Positions 37,556 to 41,141 of a stretch of DNA of 41,141 bases are shown in pieces. Origin of the DNA: a virus; IMG/VR virus record IMGVR_UViG_3300017963_000430, positions 1 to 41,141 of that record, one strand, 5' to 3'. A model generated the notes under the pieces. It ran no database searches. It was not told the DNA's origin and saw nothing but the letters and a program-made list of their open reading frames with translations. The translations under genes were made by a program, and so were the position numbers. Positions within the stretch are counted from its first letter, which is position 1. Each line of letters begins with the position of its first letter.

Positions 37556-37960
37556 TTACAGCTTGTCGTTGGTAATCGGCTCTCGGTCCGCGCAGAGTTC
37601 ACGACCGAACCAGAGCAGGTGGAATGCTGCGTTACGCAGTTCCTTCTGGATCGTCGCATTGATCTTGTCGAAGACCGCCCCCATGACGTCGAGTTCCTGA
37701 GACCAAGGCACGAAATCCCAGATGCGTTTGATTTCTGCATCTTCCAGGGGAACGATCACGACTCTGCCGGAAGGGTGAGGAGCACCAGGATTCGTGGAAT
37801 CCGGCGTCTCACGGAACACCTCCAGCATCTTCGCCAGTTGGAGCATGTAGTCCTTGACCTGGGGAGTTGCTGAATTCGCCAATGACTTGTACGCCTCCAG
37901 CCGTTCGTTACTGAGTGGGGGTGCAAACGACCCACCAATGTGTTTTTGTTTCACGGGCAT
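37556..37960 (-). CDS. Small tail-module protein, unknown
   Basis: This 134-residue helical protein starts at ATG 37960 (MPVKQKHIGGSFAPP) and contains PQVKDYMLQLAKMLEVF and KRIWDFVPWSQELDVMG. It resembles small proteins that accompany fibre genes in similar prophages. No catalytic motif is visible. Confidence 0.6.
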   Translation of the reverse strand: MPVKQKHIGGSFAPPLSNERLEAYKSLANSATPQVKDYMLQLAKMLEVFRETPDSTNPGAPHPSGRVVIVPLEDAEIKRIWDFVPWSQELDVMGAVFDKINATIQKELRNAAFHLLWFGRELCADREPITNDKL

Positions 37961-37987
37961 TGTTTTCTTCTCTCTGATGAGCGGTTC

Positions 37988-38467
37988 TCACTGAATCGGT
38001 ACGGTCAACGTGAAGCTGGAGATCGCGATCGTGCCTCCAGCGACAATCGTCTTGTTGTCGAATTCCATGTCGGGCGTGTCGGCCGCTTCCCCGGCAGTGC
38101 CTTGCCAGTCGGCAGCGGTATCCCCAGCCGCGCCTTGATAGACGCGGAAGTGGCCAGCGTCGCCGCTGTTGTCGGCGTTGGTGTCACTGGTGATCGAATT
38201 CGCCGTCGCTACGCCAGACGCGGCAGCCCCGAAGGCTGGGTTCCCGAAGATGCAGGTGCCAAGTAATGTGCCCGAGGACGCATCGCTAACATTGGAAGGC
38301 GGCGCGCCGGTCCGGATCTGAATGGTACCCGGTGGCGTTCCACCATCCACCCGGTCTACCAGAGCGTCGCAAGAAGCATTGCGGGCGGCGGTTGAAATCT
38401 TGAAATTACTGGCCATGCCGAACAGCAGAAGCCCCAGGGAAGCGATCAGAAACTCCAAAAGCGTCAT
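37988..38467 (-). CDS. Structural-type protein with hydrophobic N-terminus
   Basis: The 159-residue protein is read from ATG 38467 because AGGAG lies eight bases upstream. This includes a hydrophobic stretch (LLEFLIASLGLLLFGMA) before the structural part, which starts at an internal ATG 38416. The rest is Gly/Ala/Thr-rich and beta-type (TIQIRTGAPPSNV, GTIAISSFTLTVPIQ). The hydrophobic start could target the membrane, or be cut. Confidence 0.6.
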   Translation of the reverse strand: MTLLEFLIASLGLLLFGMASNFKISTAARNASCDALVDRVDGGTPPGTIQIRTGAPPSNVSDASSGTLLGTCIFGNPAFGAAASGVATANSITSDTNADNSGDAGHFRVYQGAAGDTAADWQGTAGEAADTPDMEFDNKTIVAGGTIAISSFTLTVPIQ

Positions 38468-38470
38468 GTC

Positions 38471-40057
38471 TCAAACTCCTAGCATGAGTGTTTGTTGAAC
38501 GATTATTGGGAGCGAGGTCCCCTCTGGGGCGACGAAGGTCGCGGTTGCATCCGCCGTTACCCCGCCAACCTCTGCTGAGATGGTCGCTGATCGGATGACT
38601 GTTGCGAACAACGCAGACGCTTGCCCTGTGGCCGCTCCGATCTCTATCACGGCGGAGGCAGTGTAGATGGGAGCGGTGAAGGTAGCCGTTGAATCGCTGA
38701 TGGTTGCTCCGACGGTTATCGCTGCTGATGCCGCATAGACCGGTGCTGTGAAGGTAGCACTCGCTGCCGACTCTACTCCCCCAGTGATCGGCGATGCGGT
38801 CGCTGAGAAAACCTCGGCAGCGAAGAGGGCCGTGGCATCTGCGGAAATGCCCCCGATCGTAACTCCGACGGTCGCCGAGTAGATGGGAGCCGTAAACGTC
38901 GCAGATACAGCTGCCTCAACTCCACCAGAGACGATTGCGACCGACGCCGTGTAGGCGGGAACGGTGAACGTGGCCGAGACTGCTGGACTCACCCCTCCCA
39001 CATCCGCAGAGACAGTTGCCGTGTAGACTGGAGCCGTGAACGTGGCCGTTGCAGAGACCTCTACCCCTCCGGCCGCTGGTGCTGCGCTTGCGGTGAAGGT
39101 TGGTTCGGTGGTTGTCCCAGAGGCTGACGCTTGCGTGCCGCCGATGCTACATGCTGCCGAGCCGGAATACGTGGGAGGCGTAAAGGTGGCGGTGGCGTTT
39201 GGACTGACGCCCCCGGTCGTGGCCGCGACTGTCGCTGTTCGTACTGATGGCGCCGCGCCGCTAGTCATCACCGGAATGGTCGGTCGCTGGTACAGATCGC
39301 GACCGTTGAGGTAGATGTCGCGGATTTCACCAGCAGTTAGCGCTCGGTCATACGCAGACGCATCAGCGAGCCAGCCGTTCCAATTGGCTGAGCCATACCG
39401 AGCACCGCGGCGATAGTATGCACCCAACGTGATAATGCCGTCCGACCCCAGCGCGGACGCAAAACTACACGCACCGGACGATTGATAATCTGAGATTCCG
39501 TCAATGTACAATTCACGGTCAGTTGCGGTACGGAAGACCATGGACAGCAAGTGCCAGCCAGCACGCGAATAAGCAGTCGTCCCATAATACGAATCGTTGG
39601 CACCAGTCGTGGCCCAGTAAACCCAATACCCGATGCGTAATACAGTCGACGAGAACGGACGGACGAACAGTCTGGTCTCATCTCGTGTGCTTTGGTCCGA
39701 ATTGAAATTGAGCACCTCCCAATATACGGTGTCTGTTGTGCTCTCATCCAGAAACTTAAACCACACTTGGAGCGTGAATGGATACCCGGTAATTTTTGTG
39801 AACGGCGATACCAGCACATCATCAGAGTTGGTCTCGTCGAACCATCCTGCCCGTGATCCATCATGTGGGCCAGGCCCATATCGCGTGGTGCTTGAACCGT
39901 TCCAGGTGCCGTGGTTGCGAAACGCGGACAGATCGTAAGCGTCCTCGCCGTGTCCTTCATTCAGCGGCCACGATCCTACCAGACCAAGATCGCGAGAATG
40001 CTGAGGGCCAGCATTCCCTACCGATAGATCAACAGGTAGTGAATCGATCAGGAACAT
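38471..40057 (-). CDS. LamG-domain fibre protein with tandem beta repeats
   Basis: This 528-residue protein starts at ATG 40057, two bases after the previous stop. Residues 25-250 form a LamG/concanavalin-type domain (LVGSWPLNEGHGEDAYDLS, FTLQVWFKFL, RAGWHLLSMVF, ELYIDGI, WNGWLADASAYDRALT). Such domains bind glycans. Residues 275-515 are about a dozen diverged repeats of ATFTAP-Y-A-x5-GGV-type. A receptor-binding or surface-adhesion role on the tail is likely. It is the largest gene in this block. Confidence 0.75.
   Translation of the reverse strand: MFLIDSLPVDLSVGNAGPQHSRDLGLVGSWPLNEGHGEDAYDLSAFRNHGTWNGSSTTRYGPGPHDGSRAGWFDETNSDDVLVSPFTKITGYPFTLQVWFKFLDESTTDTVYWEVLNFNSDQSTRDETRLFVRPFSSTVLRIGYWVYWATTGANDSYYGTTAYSRAGWHLLSMVFRTATDRELYIDGISDYQSSGACSFASALGSDGIITLGAYYRRGARYGSANWNGWLADASAYDRALTAGEIRDIYLNGRDLYQRPTIPVMTSGAAPSVRTATVAATTGGVSPNATATFTPPTYSGSAACSIGGTQASASGTTTEPTFTASAAPAAGGVEVSATATFTAPVYTATVSADVGGVSPAVSATFTVPAYTASVAIVSGGVEAAVSATFTAPIYSATVGVTIGGISADATALFAAEVFSATASPITGGVESAASATFTAPVYAASAAITVGATISDSTATFTAPIYTASAVIEIGAATGQASALFATVIRSATISAEVGGVTADATATFVAPEGTSLPIIVQQTLMLGV
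38540..39240 (-). repeat. Degenerate tandem repeats in the LamG protein gene
   Basis: About twelve in-frame units of roughly 20 codons repeat the pattern ATFTAP-x-Y-x-A followed by a GG-V turn. DNA identity between neighbours is partial, with recurring stretches such as GGAGCGGTGAAGGTAGC-like sequence on the plus strand. Copy-number change by recombination is likely. Confidence 0.75.
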
Positions 40058-40058
40058 G

Positions 40059-40457
40059 CTACGTCCATGACAAAGCCGTGTTTGTTTTTGTGATTCCACC
40101 CGAGCCGTCTGGTTTAATCTCAGACACTTCACCACTCACGGTAATGGCTCGACCACTGCTACCGTTTTCGCAGTAGATTTTGAAATCAGAAAACGCGGGA
40201 TCGATGGGAATGACATCAGAAACAGCAGGGTCTTCATCATTCGTGTCAAGAGTCGCTCTCGGAACAGCATGAGCAACCGTGGTATACAGTGTCCCGTCGT
40301 ACGAGCCTTGCACGTATACTGTCACGATATCCCCCGAAGCCGGAGTTCCGTCATTATCGGCCTTGATCATTGCCGAGACTTTGACAGCTTCGGCATCCAC
40401 GCCGAAATTATCAGACGTGGCGTTTCCCGATGCTGAAATAGATTTGCTTGCAGCCAT
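40059..40457 (-). CDS. Small beta-rich structural protein
   Basis: This 132-residue protein begins MAASKSISASGNATSD and has strands like EAVKVSAMIKADNDG, DIVTVYVQGSYDGTLYTTV and RAITVSGEVSEI. It looks like a small tail or decoration component. AAGG with short spacing precedes ATG 40457. It lies just upstream of the LamG gene. Confidence 0.6.
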   Translation of the reverse strand: MAASKSISASGNATSDNFGVDAEAVKVSAMIKADNDGTPASGDIVTVYVQGSYDGTLYTTVAHAVPRATLDTNDEDPAVSDVIPIDPAFSDFKIYCENGSSGRAITVSGEVSEIKPDGSGGITKTNTALSWT

Positions 40458-40469
40458 AACGCACCTTTT

Positions 40470-41045
40470 TTACGGAGCAGTAGCGGCGAGAGCGTGGTCG
40501 ACGTTCGCAATCGATGGCGTGCCTTTAACAACTGCGATAGCTGCATTACTCGGCGTGCTTCCATTGCCACCGCCCGGACCGATTGCTGCTACACCAAATA
40601 TCGTTTCAAATTCGTTCGCGAATCGCGTTGCATCTGCGATGATCGCCGCACGGGTGAGTGGCATCTGTGCGTCGAAAATCAAAATCAATCCATTTCGCGT
40701 GTTGACCTTTTCTGGATTAAATGTTCCGTTGGCCATCATCAAATCGAATCCCCACCGCTGGAGTTCATCCATTCCATCTACTGGATCGAGAACTTCCGAC
40801 CACACAATAGACTCCCGAACGTCGTCAGTGGATACCGAATCGAGAAACACGTACAGCGACGAATCGTCCGAATACCACTGTTGAATCGTTGTCACGTCAC
40901 CGGCGGCCACTGCGTCGATTACATTTTGGTCACTGTTCGCCCTGATGTGGTTGCCAAACGTAACGAGTTGATCTTGGGTGAGTTCAACCGCGAACGATTG
41001 GATCGAAAGCAACACTACCACTGCAAATGCGAAAACGGTTTTCAT
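40470..41045 (-). CDS. Signal-peptide protein of the tail-fibre module
   Basis: The 191-residue protein starts at ATG 41045 with GAGGAG eight bases upstream; an earlier in-frame start is not supported. It has a clear Sec signal (TVFAFAVVVLLSIQSFA), then LTQDQLVTFGNHIRANSDQNV and a long helical region with WGFDLMMANGTFNPEKVNTR. The mature part resembles short phage proteins that often accompany tail genes. A secretion signal on such a protein is unusual. The C-terminus is Gly/Ser/Ala-rich. Confidence 0.65.
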   Translation of the reverse strand: MKTVFAFAVVVLLSIQSFAVELTQDQLVTFGNHIRANSDQNVIDAVAAGDVTTIQQWYSDDSSLYVFLDSVSTDDVRESIVWSEVLDPVDGMDELQRWGFDLMMANGTFNPEKVNTRNGLILIFDAQMPLTRAAIIADATRFANEFETIFGVAAIGPGGGNGSTPSNAAIAVVKGTPSIANVDHALAATAP

Positions 41046-41141
41046 TTCATTTTCTCCTCTGTTAGTAGTCCGAGTTCTAAAAAGGCTTGTAACTATCTCG
41101 GTTCGAGACAGCAAACAAGCAAGTCAGTCAAGAATTGCGCG

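Overview
The window reads as an almost complete temperate siphophage genome, probably circularly permuted, from a planctomycete-like host. Nearly every gene lies on the minus strand and runs from high to low coordinates. The order of lambda-type packaging, head and tail genes is clear. The host assignment is an inference from the style of the small proteins, the Ser/Pro-rich virion protein, the phage-borne csrA and the tRNA types; no host genes are present. Genes fill both ends of the window and the tail module appears to continue across them (glycan-enzyme genes at the left end, tail-fibre-like genes at the right end). A complete attP-like site lies inside the window. I therefore favour a circular or excised genome linearised within the tail module, but I cannot prove that the ends join.

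In the direction of transcription: (1) 41045-36771 holds tail-fibre-like structural genes, including a LamG protein with about a dozen degenerate beta repeats, ending in a coupled tyrosine integrase (36771-35641), a small Tat-signal protein and an attP site made of a tRNA-Asp-like 3' fragment plus direct arm-type repeats. (2) 35262-32624 is an accessory island with tiny proline-rich proteins, a plus-strand membrane protein behind a perfect inverted repeat, a UUCG-loop terminator, two overlapping opposed membrane-protein genes and a PH-domain-like membrane protein. (3) 32623-31631 is a second tyrosine recombinase with its own promoter candidate and terminator. (4) 31553-31092 is a compact translation-control cluster: an initiator tRNA, csrA and a coupled CsrA-like protein lacking the first strand. 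(5) 31120-22041 is the early region: an RHH protein, an iteron-bearing replication-initiator-like gene, many small and zinc-binding proteins, an HNH nuclease coupled to a Dam-type methylase, an ASCH-like protein and a short Acb2/DUF7681-like helix peptide. (6) 22003-21929 is a promoter followed at once by a terminator-like hairpin.

(7) 21810-18338 carries Gam, a lipoprotein trypsin-like protease, a collagen-like protein, several small coiled-coil or membrane proteins and a holin-like protein, with no recognisable endolysin. (8) 18318-8276 holds the terminase, a zinc ribbon, gpW, portal, protease with a nested scaffold, major capsid protein, a membrane-anchored possible decoration protein, connectors, tail tube and tail chaperone. 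(9) 8276-52 holds the tape measure with an internal duplication, distal tail genes, then a Ser/Pro-rich protein coupled to two GT9 glycosyltransferases (one fused to an FkbM methyltransferase) and a sulfotransferase-like protein.

The most unusual features are the virion-glycan cassette at 52-4271, the initiator-tRNA/CsrA/CsrA-like cluster at 31092-31553, the inverted iteron clusters in and upstream of the replication gene, and the protease/collagen-like pair next to the holin.
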